This document shows positions 12,164 through 25,921 of a DNA stretch of 64,000 bases, piece by piece. The stretch is from Paracentrotus lividus (lineage: Eukaryota > Echinodermata > Echinoidea > Camarodonta > Echinidae). The stretch's first letter is position 1; the number at the start of each line of letters is the position of its first letter. The stretch spans positions 72,999,124 through 73,063,123 of the forward strand of contig CALNVZ010000174.1 in NCBI GenBank assembly GCA_940671915.1, in the 5' to 3' direction. The notes under the pieces were generated by a model that saw only the letters and a program-made list of their open reading frames with translations, made no database searches and was not told the DNA's origin. The position numbers and the translations under genes are program-made.

Positions 12164-12292
12164 ATGAACATTTTTTTGTTGATAAATTAGCACTTCGGCA
12201 AGTGCTAAAACAGCACTTCAGGTGCTGATTTAGCACTTCAAGTGCAGTCACTATACGAGCACTGATAAATTAGCACTTCAGTTTTTAGAGTG

Positions 12293-14719
12293 TAGGTTTA
12301 GCCCGATAAGTTTAGGGTATACTGTTAAATCTAGGGTTGAAGTTGGTCATTCAATCAGTATATGGAATTCGAACAGGAGCAATTTTAGATGCAGCAATTG
12401 TCATGGAATCCTAGGATATAGGCCTCCATGCACGTTTGGTATGTTGGGGTCTCCTTGTGACAAGACTAAGCGAAGTTCTGACAGAAGATGGGATGCATGC
12501 TCAGGAAGCAATTTCATGAATTGATATCATGAATACATGTGTGTTTTACCCATTGAACTATTTGATTATAAGTGGAATATATTGCCTGAGATTCTTCCTC
12601 TGACAGGCCAGAGTCAACAGATTGCTTTTCCAATCAAATCATTCCCAAAAGAGCAACATCATATAGGTCAACTCTAGTTCAAGACATTCTTTATTTCTTC
12701 ATTGGAGAAGGGTAATAACTCCACATTAAAATATCAAAGTAAATTTCTTACTGCCCTTCTGGCTCTCAGCATTAGATATGGGTCAATTCTGGTTCAAAAT
12801 TTCCTTGAGGTCAGTGTTAACATTTGGTAGAGTGCTTTGATAATTTGAACAGGATATATCCTTTTCAAATTGTTATAACTGGGATTTAGATACTTGGAGA
12901 TATATATTTATCTGGCATGAGGTTCGCACAGGCTACTTCTAGAGTGTGTTTCTTGATCATACTGCAATTTAGAACAATATGTCATGAAATAGAGCCTTCT
13001 CCATTATATTTCATATACAATTCATATAGTTGGTTGAATGAACTTTCTCTATATTATAAAATTATTCTTAAGAAATGGTTTTGGTTTCAAAAACTTATGG
13101 TAGGAAATGTTAGCTTTCGATTCTTTTGATATGAGACCACTCACATCCCATTGAACCTTGATTCCGGTAAAAATGGCAAAATATGAAACATGCACAAATT
13201 GGCAAATTTCATTAGGATCAGTGATTGGCTGGCAAGCACAGGACACAGTTGGTGCATGTCAAATGGAATATTCTTTGTCTTACAATTTGTGTCCAGACAT
13301 TCCAGAAAAATTGGTTATACAGCATTTGCAGCTTACAGATAAAGTGGGCCTATAACTACAATCTAATTAATCATAAATTTTATCAAATGTTTCTGCAATC
13401 ATAAACCTGGCTTTACACTTTGCTCAATGGTCTTATTAACATACCTGGTTCCTGAAGGGACATTGAGGAGTATCCACAAGAAGAAGAATACCATTCCCTA
13501 ATAAAAGTGGTATTTTAGAATGTGGATACTTCTCATACAGCACGGGTCATCACGTGCTATCTGTCATTTAAGGTTCAAATATAATCATGCTGATGTTTTA
13601 AACAGATAGATGGGACCTAGATATTCCAAGTAGTTCAGGTCAGATGGTCAGAGTTAAAGTTGAAGAAGTCACAAATGAAGAGGTCTTCAATGATCATTCT
13701 TTCTCAAAAAAAAAAATATCTACAAGAAGTCCTATGTATGCAGTCCAACCTCATGGTGGCATTGACAAACTCTCCAGAAAAGGTATTATTAATAAATACG
13801 AGATTGTTATCCCGGATGATATGATTATAACATCTCAGAATGTTATCATAGTCTCATTGAACCATGAAGCATAGGCCTGTACAATCTATAAGATATAAAT
13901 ACTTAGTAAAAAACTACTTAAATTGTAAAGTTTTATCATTTCTTTCATGCAATTTATAGAATTCACAATTTTCTTTAACATTAAAGCTGCATGTATCAAG
14001 CAATTTTTTTCCAGAGCAAAAAGCAAATCTGCAATCTAATTTTCCTCCTATAATGCGAATCCCACACGTTTTACTTGCATTGCAGCATATAAACAGTGAA
14101 TTGATTCTATTCCTCATCATAAGTAATTGCTTTACCAAAACTCCTATACTGAAGCCTTCTGTTTACACCACCCTGGTGAAATTTCACTGAAAATCAGAAA
14201 ATATGCAAGCGATGACGATGATGATCACATTGACCCTCGTGTCTCCCCCTCCCTTTTCGTAATGAGCTCTCCACGTAAATGGTTCTCCACTGCGCATAGG
14301 AAAGCAGTGTGACGTATCTGAACCTGATATCCTTGCCATACGCTCAATTAGGTCCTAGCCGCTCATATCGACAAACGTCTAGCTATGAAATCAATGCAAG
14401 GGCTCAGTTTTGAGATGGAACAACCACAGATGTGTACTATCAAGTTCAACGATAAAGTGATTTGTGCAAGCCCTGTGTCCCTTTTTCTTTCTGTTTCCAT
14501 CATTCCAAAGTTCCAAACTAAATGGAATTCCATTACTGTATTGAAAAATACTATCTAACTAAAACATAATTTTTATACTGCCATCTACCTAATCCAAAAC
14601 ACTTCACATTTTATAATCCTTTTTTTGGGGGGGTTAAATATAAAACCCAACACCCCAGGGCCCCCTGGGAATATGGACTAATCAAACAGTAACCATAATA
14701 AGACTAGCTGGGACATTAT
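12293..14719. other. Non-coding stretch with one hairpin
   Basis: No splice-bounded frame was recognised. Positions 13,466-13,536 form a stem in which GAGTATCCACA pairs with TGTGGATACTTCTC and AATACCA pairs with TGGTATT; it could be a hairpin RNA or a small foldback repeat. Confidence 0.4.
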
Positions 14720-15487
14720 GGGTTGTTTTACGAACAGGGTACACCATTTTGTCTCATTGGACCAAAAACAAAAGTTGTTTTGTTTTCCCCCAATTTTTGT
14801 GTATGTGTTCTAGATGATATTGCTTTTAAATTCGGAGGCATGAGGTCACCAACTTATTTTTCTATAGGGGTTCAAATTTTGTATTATACGTAAAGTCAAT
14901 TGCTTCATTCTTCGGAGAGGACGTTTTTGACGGAACGTGATTTGACAACATTGTACGTGAACTGTCTGAAAAATAAGTGGATGTTGGCGAAGTAAACATT
15001 ATAAGTTTGTGGCATATATACAAGTGTTCTTACAGACAAAAGCATTTTTCATCAAGTGATGTCTAACTATGCGTAAAAACACCAAATTCGGAGAGGACAT
15101 TTTTTGACAGAATTGGCACCCCATTTTTGGTTAATGGTCACAAAAATTCAGATTAACTGTAGCTTCTTGGGTTTTCAGTTTTTAAACAATCACATTTCCG
15201 TAGTCAATTCTGATTGGAAAAACAAGCTTAATGATCTTTAGTAATAATGATGCTCATGCTCAAAATTAGAAAAAATAAAATGAGACTGCAATTTTGCCCT
15301 AAAATGCCAGATATGGTCAATTTTCAGAAAAATGAGTTATGGTCAATAATTCATTTTTCTCTTGTAGGTTGCTCTAACACTGCCCAATTGCCTACCATCA
15401 AAAATTTGATATGACATTACCTAGATTTCGTTTTATGGTGCACAGAAGGCTATTTTTTGACGGTGTGCCCTGATCGTAAAACAACCC
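14720..15487. mobile_element. 768-bp element with 26-bp inverted ends
   Basis: The left end GGGTTGTTTTACGAACAGGG is matched in inverted form by the right end ...CCCTGATCGTAAAACAACCC. TTAT lies immediately outside each end, a possible 4-bp (or TTA 3-bp) target duplication. Internal words such as TCGGAGAGGACRTTTTTTGAC occur twice. No transposase frame is present, so it is non-autonomous. Confidence 0.75.
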
Positions 15488-15569
15488 TTATACAATTATA
15501 AAAGACCCTATGTACATGTAATTACTATTAGAAAACAAGATGAATCCTCGACCGCACGCGGTCGAAATA

Positions 15570-16168
15570 TATGCCTCCGCCATTGCCAGATCAGAAAAAT
15601 ATCGCACATTCATCTATTCATTTTGCTTTATAGAATGACATTTTTTACCTTGACCTTTGACCTTGTAACCCCAAACCTAATCAGACCATATTCCTCTAGT
15701 GATAGATACTACCCTTAAATTTGAAGTTTATATCTTAATTGGTTCCCAAGATATTGCGATGACAAACTCAATACATGGATTTTCACATTTTGACCTCTGT
15801 GACCCTTGACCTTTGACCTATATAATCCATAATCTAAACAGATCATCTTCCTATAGCGGTAAATACTACACCTAAGTTTGAATCTCATATCTCAAATGGT
15901 TCTTGAGATATCGCGATAACGAGCTTAAAACATAGAATTTCACTATTTTTTACCTCCATGACCTTGACCTTTGACCTACATACTCCAAAATCTAATCAGA
16001 TCATCTTCCTATGGTGGTAAATACTATCCCCAAGTTTGAAGTTGATTACTGATATGGTTCTTGAGATATCGTGATAACGAGCAAGAGGGACGTACGGACG
16101 GACGTACGGACGGACGGACAACCCGAAAACATGATGCCTCCGGCACCACCTTCGGTGGCGGAGGCATA
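15570..16168. mobile_element. Helitron-like element with receptor half-sites
   Basis: TATGCCTCCGCCA at 15,570 is inverted at the right end as TGGCGGAGGCATA. Inside are three ~150-bp units, each with a TGACCTTTGACC core, then an ACGG tract (16,090-16,121) and a terminal hairpin in which CCACC and GGTGG close a TTC loop. The order of parts is the same as in the array at 1077-2861, although the unit sequences differ. Assignment to the DINE-1/pearl-like class is by structure only. Confidence 0.6.
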
Positions 16169-18540
16169 AAAATAATAATCTGCAATTACCTAACCATGAC
16201 AAGAAGAAATTATAGTTAATCTTTCAACATGGAACAAAAGTTACTTTTAAATTTCAATTGTACACAGTATTTCATCAAAAGCCAGTGGTGAATATACCAT
16301 ACAAATTTGAACTGTAGAAATGTAGGAATAGTACAATTTCTATTGGAAATACTACGTTTGTACCAACTACACAGATTTGAACTTTCAATAATCAATGGAT
16401 TCTTACATGTACATTATATACACCAAAACACAAGTCCCTTGTATACCTTCTGTCACACAAAAAGCCCATTGATTGCTCGATGTAAACAAAACATTTAATC
16501 ACCTAATAATCTCTAATGATTATTCTACAACCATCACAAAACCCCACCAGCATGTATGCACTTCTATACCCTGCCATCTCCGGTTATATCCTTGTGCATT
16601 TGGTAATGATTTTTCTCTACAAGCCCAGTATTATCAGCATAATCTACCAGGCTAAGTGTGAAACAAAGAGGATTTTCATTAGTCCAGGAAGTGGAGGGAC
16701 TTTGCTAATTACTAGAAGCATCAAAGCTTAATATTCCTGTAAGAGCAAGAAGGATATTAGCTGTATATTCAATTATCACGAGTTAAGATCCTTCTGCATT
16801 TCAGCAGCTTTCGTTGAGCCCTCCTTCCCTGCCTAAACCCATCATAGGCAATGACATTGTGTGCTGGGAGCCAGATGGGCACTAACTCTGTTTTCTTGTT
16901 TTCAGCAAATTTCAGCACAGAAATTGTGCCTATATATCCCAAACTCGTCTGAGGGAATTACTTTTTTTGTAACAAAGTCAAAATGGGGAAAAATATATAG
17001 GCCTATTGTCCTGAAAATTTTCTCCCCATATGTGTCTCTAAAGAAGTTTTTGAAAAAGAAAAATATGGCCAATTTACATGGACCCCTGCTCCATTTTTTA
17101 CATAGCAACATTTTTCACATTTATTACTTTCAGATCTCATCTTTCAAGAGATGTGTTTTATCATTACCTTTCATTCTTACTTCAAAGGAATCCAAAAATT
17201 TGAAGAAAAAAATATATCTTTGACTTACAGAGGAAGGGGCACATGTGCTTAAAATAATACTTTTTTTTCTCAATGAAAGTCACTGAAAAAGGCTTATGGA
17301 TACAGGATGTATCCTAATGCATACTGTTTTATTATGATCATATAAATACAGTTCACTTAAACTTTACTTCATAATTTAAAAAGGAAAAGAAAAAACAAAA
17401 AAAACATCTTTATATTTTTTCATTTTTAAATCAAATCTACAATTGGCACACATTTTCAACAGCAATCAGAAAAGATAATACAAAAAAATAAAAAATAAAA
17501 AATAAAAAATAAAAAATAAAAAATAATAATTTTTTTTTTTTAAATACGGCAAAAAATAAGTAGAATGGCTGACCTGAAGTATAGTACTAGGCCTAATGGT
17601 TAAAGCAACATAATTTGGTGCTCTTCATTTCATTTCATTTACACTATCAGTTTTCACTTTTTGCATTTGTCTCTGCTATACAATACAATGCTATGAGTGT
17701 TGTACATAAAATACTACATTCTGTCCGCCATATGACCTCGCAATCTAACTAAATTATGCTGCATACGTCTGCTACTCAACCTCCTACTACCACGACTGAG
17801 GATAGGCGTATATGTGTGAGGGTGTGTGTGTGTGTGCGTGAAGAGCGGAAAGCATCAGCAATTTCCTCCCGTCCTCCCTGCAATATGGTGCATCTAACGA
17901 CAATGCACTATGGAGCATAACAACAAAGGGGATCCCCTCACCATCCTAATTGATGTTCATGGTAATAGTTCACCAATAGCAGACTATTGTGAGGGGCAGA
18001 TGGCTTCACAATGGAGAGTCCCCGCATCACATACATGATGACACACGCTTGGCAACTTTGGTCTATTCCTTACTACAGCAACCATTGAAGTGCTTTGAAA
18101 AGATGAATGGACCAAACCCACTTAAAGTGTGCTGCCATTTTGGAGTACCTTTAACCAGACAATCAAATATTTACCGTCTTGCATCAGCTAAGCCAAGGAA
18201 GAAAGAAAGAGGATAAGGAGGGATTAGTAACAACAAAAAGTCTGGACCCACAATGTATTCAAACATATTAACATTCATGAATTGGGGAGGGGATGCGAAG
18301 GACTTTGCAGCTCCTTGAGGAGCTTACATGTACATGCAATGGGAAACATCCTGCAACTACAATACACTACTGTACTATTTAATCTTCTCACTGCAAATTA
18401 TGCTGATAAACTATAGTTGATGAAAAGAATCATTATTTGATCTTAAAATTTAACATTAACAATGTGAATTAGGTAATCTTTGAAGGTTTCACTGGTGGTA
18501 GAACGATTAGAAGTTGAAGGTTTCACGGTACACCAAGTAA
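16169..18540. other. Non-coding stretch
   Basis: Contains a TAAAAA-type microsatellite at 17,481-17,535 and a GT-rich run at 17,818-17,837. No supported exon or RNA gene. Confidence 0.45.
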
Positions 18541-18576
18541 TCTTTCTTGAGGGTATGAGTGGTCCTGAAAAGGACC
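18541..18576 (-). promoter_or_regulatory. Histone-type 3' stem-loop and HDE
   Basis: On the minus strand, the 16-mer GGTCCTTTTCAGGACC forms a 6-bp stem with a TTTC loop and is followed by AC; ten bases after ACCA comes CAAGAAAGA (18,541-18,549). These match the two signals that direct U7 snRNP-dependent 3' cleavage of replication-dependent histone mRNAs (SLBP stem-loop and histone downstream element), and CAAGAAAGA is the form known from sea urchin histone genes. No histone ORF lies upstream on that strand (18,577-19,100), so the element is orphaned: a relic of a decayed histone gene, or chance. Confidence 0.55.
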
Positions 18577-19359
18577 TACCAAATCCAATCAATGTGAATT
18601 AGCATTAAAAAAGAACAAGCAGCTAATCATAGCATCAATATCATCTTACAATATAATATTTAAAGATTTACATGTACATGTAGCCTACATGTTGGACTTT
18701 GTGTAGGGGACATGGGCCAATCAAATATTTGTAATTCTGATTTCTGTGCTTTTTGAAAAGGGTTTTTATTACATTTACAGTGGCAATATCAATTCCTGTC
18801 TAAAACAATTTCCTAACACCTTTTGTAAGCAATGAAACAAAAGACCAATACTTGACCCTTATCATATAAGAAAAGACCTGGGAACACCATTTGAGCAATT
18901 ACCAATTTCCTACTTCCTGTTATCAAAAATAAACAGCTCGGAACAAATTTTGACAAGTGAAATGGGTGAAAACTTAGTTCCGAATCATTAGTATTCACTT
19001 ACTGTGCGCAACTGAAAATAGTCCCATTTTAGTCCTATTATTGTGGCAAATCGTACACTCAATTTATACTGAACTGGCACAGAGATTTCAATTACAGAAC
19101 TTTCAGAGAAATAAACTTGACTTCAAACTCTTAAAAATAATCTATAATTAAACAAAAAATTAAATTCCTTAGTAAAAAAATGTTTGAATTTTTATATTGA
19201 TTCTGGCTCTGGGAGGATGAGATGCAAGCAGCAACCTTTCTCATTATTAGACCCTTCTACATCAGCACGACTTCCACTGCCTTCTAAAGTAGCTCGCTGT
19301 TTCTAATAATCATGTATTTTGCAGATGTGGATGCACTCAATTTTTTGGCCTGGGATAAT
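18577..19359. other. Non-coding, nothing recognised
   Basis: Searched for a histone reading frame upstream of the minus-strand stem-loop; none was found. Confidence 0.5.
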
Positions 19360-19583
19360 TCATTCATGACTTAGTAGCAAATTCCGAACCCAAGAGTGAA
19401 ATTGCTCCTCTTGAATTGGTGAGGACCTGGTTTCTCGATTCTCAAGCTCTTCAGGGGGAGGGGTGATCAGGATAGAATCTCGAGATTGAGCAAACTCGGG
19501 CTGATGTGGAAACAGCTCTATACTGATGGCTGTGATGAGGAATGCTAAGAGAAGGTCAGTGAGATGTTGACAGAATGTGGCCC
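19360..19583 (-). CDS. Weak candidate terminal exon
   Basis: On the minus strand an acceptor-like GTGCCTTCTACAG precedes an open frame that ends ...QFHSWVRNLLLSHE and a stop at 19,360-19,362. Composition looks protein-like, with a hydrophobic stretch LLLAFLITAISIELF near its start. Its entry phase does not match the phase-0 exit of the exon at 22,383, so linkage to that gene is not shown. A chance frame is quite possible. Confidence 0.2.
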
Positions 19584-19956
19584 CTGTAGAAGGCACTTTA
19601 CACTCTCAATAAACATGCCATGGCCTCATTACAATCCCATGACATCATTTCTTCAACTTTCATCCACACTTCACTTCAATTCACATTGAATAGTCCTCTC
19701 TCACTTTACTTGTGTCAGAAAAATTATTTAGTTTTACAATTCAAGTACAGGAACCTTTCAAAGAGTTTCATAAAATTATGTACACTTTACAATACACCTA
19801 CTGCCTTATAAGTTAGGGAAGAGTGGGGTTAGTTAAAGTCTTTCTCATTACAAAGTTTGCACATTTATTCTAAACACAACTGTATAAATGAGTCAGTAAT
19901 CAAGTTGTATTTGGACAAATTTCATGACCATATCGAAACATATCAGCACCCTTTAA

Positions 19957-20402
19957 AGGTAGTGTCAGCCTTTTGCAGGCAAAAATATTAAATTTCTAGT
20001 TTTTAGAGGATATAGTAGTATACCAATGACTATATCTTCCCACAACATGATTAAGCTCAAATGTGTATGTTTGTCATTATATTGCGATTATCAAAATTCA
20101 TTCCTATTTTTTCGAACCTCGAAAAATATATCGTACGGTGCGAACCGCTGACCGTTAGCGCAGAGAATAATGCACGCTGATGCGCCGTGTGTATATTGCT
20201 GTGTACGGTCCGTGCTGCACGCGCTGTAATATCAACGATGTTCATGGAGAGCTGGTCAAGATGGAAGTCAGATTTTCGTTTCCTATTACTGATCTAGGCA
20301 ACCTATGACAGTAAGATTGAATAGACAGTATAGGTCCATCATATTCTACAGTTATGCCAAGTTGCATTAGTTTTCGCAATTTATGAAAAAGGCTGATACG
20401 TT
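19957..20402. mobile_element. Probable TTAA-flanked MITE
   Basis: AGGTAGTGTCAGCCTTTT at the left end faces an imperfect inverted copy (AAAAAGGCTGATACGTT) at the right end, and TTAA abuts both (19,953-19,956 and 20,403-20,406). The centre (20,110-20,235) is GC-rich with many CG dinucleotides, unlike the flanks. Confidence 0.45.
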
Positions 20403-20406
20403 TTAA

Positions 20407-21201
20407 AAAGGGTGTTTTGTTGAAGTTTGTGCCAATGAACCATTGCTCCCTACTTCCAAATGAGTGCACATGAAAACATGAATGAAAAAGTACAGTCAAG
20501 CATGATTGGAAAATATGTTTCCTCCTCTCAAAATAGTCATTTCAAATTGGATCATTGCCAATTTTGTTTTTACCACCAACATAAAAATCTGTCAAAACTG
20601 TCTTGATAAGTTTGATACAAATAAGAGATGATAAGTAAGGGGGATTCACTACTTTATTACAATTAAAATATTGAACAAAGGAACATAGATTACGCCCAGG
20701 TCATGAGAAATTAACATACATGCAGGGCAACATATTAACAGATAATACATATTATTTAACAATACCTGTTTCAACAAAACCTGCCGACCTTCCCCTATTG
20801 TCATCTCAAAGTTTCACTGTCTTTCATTCTTCCTCTCCAAATTGATGTCTTAGTGGGAAGTATAGTCCATTAAACCAACTTGAAAAAAATTAATTTACAT
20901 GTTCAATATCATTATCTAAAATGATACAAAATTGTGACAATCATTGAAGTACCATTCCCCAGATTGTTAAACTTGTGTTCAGATCAAGGATGTATATTTC
21001 AATCATCAGGATTACTCCTAATGAAGTAAATACTAGAAGTATATCTACATGTATAGGCCTATATACTTGACCATCAATATTTCCCTGAAGTGAAAGCCAT
21101 TAAGAGCTTTAAAAAATATGTACACACACAAACAAAAAGAAGAAATAGAATGATTGTATTTTACTAAAATATCCTATAATTAGCAATCAACACATAAAAC
21201 C
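20407..21201. other. Non-coding, nothing recognised
   Basis: AT-rich spacer with no supported feature. Confidence 0.5.
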
Positions 21202-21205
21202 TTAA

Positions 21206-21790
21206 AGGAGAATTGTCCCTTAGTAGATAGTTGGCTTATTGTGGATGCAGAAAAATCAAATAAGCACATTAGTGAAGATTTGGTGAAAATCGGATAAATG
21301 ATAAGAAAGTTATGAGTATTTGAATATTGAGATCTCTAATGACATAAGAAATCTCCTATTGGCAACGTGGTCACCATTTGTTACGTCACAAAGGGAGAAC
21401 TCCCCATATGGTGTGCACAAAAACTATTCAAAATGTCTCTTTATTTTCATTCTAATGATATAACAGCTTTTCTTTTCATGATATATTGTGACTTTCATAT
21501 ATTTACAAGTCATCCCATAAAAATATTCTTTATTCTCCCTTTAGAATCAAGAAAAAAAGAGGATTTTAGTACAATGTGTACAATAGATATGGGAAAGATC
21601 TCCCTGCATTACATCACACATCATGGTTGCATTGCCAATTGGAGGATCTCCATATCATAAGTGATCTCAAAATCTAAAAATTCATATCTCTCTTTATTCA
21701 TTGCCTGATTTTTCTGAAACTTTCCCAATATGTTTTGGGGGTTTGTCTCCATTCACTGAAGCTAAATTTCTCTGAGGGGATAATTCCCCT
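21206..21790. mobile_element. TTAA-flanked palindromic MITE (585 bp)
   Basis: TTAA sits on both sides (21,202-21,205 and 21,791-21,794). The left end AGGAGAATTGTCCCTTAG is inverted at the right end (CTGAGGGGATAATTCCCCT). The arms are inverted relatives for much of their length; the left arm carries GATAAGAAAGTTATGAGTAT, also found in the element at 44,563 and, diverged, at 51,277. No ORF; TTAA suggests piggyBac or Kolobok mobilisation. Confidence 0.85.
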
Positions 21791-21908
21791 TTAAATATAC
21801 AAAAATTTATATATAGGCCTACCAAATATTTGAAAACTGCACAAAAAATGTTCTGAAGATGAAACATGGATTAATAATAATGGAGATGATCATGTTATGA
21901 TATTTAAG

Positions 21909-21933
21909 TTGTTGTTGTTGATGATGATGAAGG

Positions 21934-21974
<41 letters not shown>

Positions 21975-22130
21975 GTGATAAAGCTAACAATGAAGTTTAT
22001 AACATACAACCTCAGGAAGGGATAGGATCTGGATATGTAGAATATGATGAAGATGATAGATCGAGAGATGGATGGATGGACGATGGTGGTGGTGGTGGTG
22101 GTGGTGGTGGTAGTGGTGGTGGAGGAAAAG
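21909..22130. repeat. GAT and GGT microsatellites
   Basis: (GAT)n at about 21,919-21,980 and (GGT)n at 22,083-22,124, followed by purine-rich sequence to about 22,280. Frames through it are homopolymeric (poly-V, poly-I) and not coding. Confidence 0.9.
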
Positions 22131-22355
22131 AGGGGTGGGAAGGAGTGGTGGAAAAGAGGGGAAGGAGGAGGGTCTAGAGGGGGAGGATGGACGGGTGAGG
22201 AGAAGGGGATGAAAAACAAGGGAGGAAGATGGAAAATGAAGAATGGACGAAGAGGAGAAAGAGGGAAGAGGAAGAACTGAGATATAAGAAGAGACCCAGG
22301 ACTGATATTAAAAATAATGATATTGTGGACTGTTAAAAAGCAATTACCTAGGCTA

Positions 22356-23702
<1,347 letters not shown>

Positions 23703-24961
23703 AGTTCAAAGGTCAGTCATTTAAAAATTGCTTCGTTTATTTTTGTGATTTGTTTACTAAATAATATTAAGTAACTCATCAGCTTTAATTTGAGACATTC
23801 ATTCCAAATTGTCACGGGTCACAGTGTTAGGGTCCTGTGAATGTGAAAGGTGAAAGTTTTTGGTTTGTAGGGTATATGAAACCAACTTTTTGTAAGTTTT
23901 TTGTTTCGTTTTTTTTTTTTTTTTTTACTTTTTTTCACACCAAGTTTCAATCAAACGCACTCTCATTTGCCAAAGTTCCTATCTCACTGGCAATAAGATG
24001 GGCTGACAATATTAATGAGTCTCTTAAGTCTCGGACACTTCACCGTTACGTCTCCTGGGTCTTTCGGGGCGTCGCGGTAAAATCGAACATAACCCGTTTG
24101 ATACTTATAGAGAGTTCCGGCAACGTCTCTGCGACGTCGTGAATACTTAGGGGAAGTCGCAGCAACCCCGCAGCGACGTCACAGAGACTTGCTCACCTCT
24201 GAAAGAAGTTTACTAAAAGATTGAGCATGTTTGACTTTTGTTTGGTCTTGTCGCGACTTCATTTTTTTTATTTTTCTTTATTTTCATATTTCTCATTTAC
24301 ATCGGTGTACATAAAAAATTATTAAATGAAGAAAATAAATACATATATAAAATAACATTAAGGCATAAATGGTCAATATGGAGTATAGTAATTATATACA
24401 TTAAGAGAAACTTGATGGGACCTATGAAAGCGAGCTTGAAGAGCTGTAGGCCCCAATGATGATACGTGGTAATGAATATAGAACGGATATGAATACTTAA
24501 TCATGACCAGTCAACATAAGAAAAGAAATAAAAAGTAAAGAAGTAAAACACAAAAACAAATAAACAAACACGCAGTGGTATTGCTCATTATATTCCTGGA
24601 GACTGAGGAGATGTCGCGACGACCTCACCCCGACTCCAGAGACTCATAATCGAGAACGCATATCATTGCCAATGAAAAATCCACTTTAGCAAATGAGATA
24701 ACATTTCATTGAAACGTACTAAAAAAAACCCCAATAACACCAACTACTTTCAAAAGATTTGTTTGGTATCCTACAAACCAAAAACTTGGAAAAAGTGGGT
24801 TTTGTACATTTCACATGCAAAGGACCCTAACTCTGTGACCGATGACAATTTGGACGTGAGCAATGTCTCAAATTAAAGCTGATGAGTTACTTAATTAATA
24901 TTTTAGTAAACAAATCACCAGAATAAACCATGTACTTTTGAAATTACTGATCTTTGAACTT
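23703..24961. mobile_element. Foldback element with a LINE end in its centre
   Basis: The left arm (from AGTTCAAAGGTCAGT near 23,703 to about 24,200) is matched, inverted, by the right arm (about 24,590 to 24,961). Matching blocks in order include AAAGCTGATGAGTTACTT, TTTGGTTTGTAGG, CTCATTTGCYAAAGT and the GTCTC/GTCGCG-rich inner part. The spacer contains a LINE 3' fragment. Arms of roughly 400 bp make this a long foldback transposon or inverted duplication. Confidence 0.7.
24255..24595 (-). mobile_element. LINE 3' UTR fragment, minus strand
   Basis: The minus-strand text matches the 3' UTR of the LINE at 34,990-37,217, including GGGGCCTACAGCTC/TTCA, GGTCCCATCAAG/TGTTTCTC, ATATATTTATTTTSTTCAT and an A-rich end. 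Only the 3' end is present, as expected for 5' truncation during target-primed reverse transcription. Confidence 0.65.
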
Positions 24962-25921
24962 TTGAACTAGCGCCTCATATACCACTCATAGATACCGTAC
25001 GGAATGTTTTTATGACGAAGGTTGTTTTCGAGAAAAAGCGCATTGCTTTTCAATGTTTAGATTGTCATGTAGGCTAGTCCTACGTGTCAACTTGTGCTGA
25101 AATTGTAGAATTGTGAAGAGGATGTTTTTTGGGGAGGGGGTCAAAATAATCACAGCTCTAGGGTTGACGTCTTCTGTGTCGATGATAATCATTAGGCCTA
25201 TATGCTGTGTAATTTAAATGGATGTTGTATTGAACTGAACTTATGAAAGAATACTAATTATGTTTTCATAAAACTATGTAGAGGGCAGTGTAACGTTTCA
25301 TTTCATTTAATGATGAAGTGAGCATAACGTTGTTCCGAATCATAGAATCATAGGCACCGAAAGCGGGGGGGGGGGGGGGGGGGGTGAGGAGGCAGGGACA
25401 ATATTATGTGGGGAGGTTTATTTTGCCTCATCCCCCTGAAGGTGATATAAAGGACACGTAACATAGAAATATGAAGTGAGCCTTTTTAATGCGAAACCCA
25501 GTAATCAAAAACCAAATTTTATATAGCCTTTAAAATAATGAAGCAAAAAATAAGGATTAGATGCATACACACCAGAGGGAGAGGGGTTTACCAGTAAAAT
25601 ACAATACCTGGGAGATTGCAATCGATTTAATTTGAGTATAAATAGATGGGCATAGTTTATGGAACCTCTATGCAACGTCGAGCTTGAAAATGGAACAGAC
25701 AGTTGGGCGGGGGGGGGGCGGGTGTCCACGTCATGTACATAGGCTACAGGAGTGTAACATTATTTTGAGAGCGTGGTCCCCTGGGTGTTGCCCACACACA
25801 CACACACAGAGTGGAGGGATCCAGGATTTCATGAGTGGGCGGCGGGGGGGGGGGGGCAAATTTGGAATTTCAGATTTTGGTACACCATTTTTTTCCCGTC
25901 TACGGGTGAGCGATTGAGGTA
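24962..25921. other. Non-coding with poly-G tracts
   Basis: Poly-G runs at 25,365-25,384, near 25,710 and near 25,842 interrupt otherwise unremarkable sequence; an (AC)n run lies at 25,794-25,807. No supported exon. Confidence 0.5.

Larger units (their letters stand above)
11766..12292. mobile_element. Palindromic MITE with TA target site
   Basis: The ends are perfect inverted copies of CACTCTAAAAACTGAAGTGCT over at least 20 bp, with TA on both sides (11,764-5 and 12,293-4). The two ~260-bp arms are inverted relatives of each other and repeat the word AGCACTT many times. TA duplication fits a Tc1/mariner-type element. Each arm holds a tRNA-like segment. Confidence 0.8.

Noticed and set aside
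13644..13874. 76-codon plus-strand frame
   Set aside because: No splice or start context and no family resemblance; length is within chance expectation for AT-rich sequence.
22044..22280. Frame with poly-Val and R/G/E-rich tail
   Set aside because: Translation of the GGT microsatellite and purine-rich tract.
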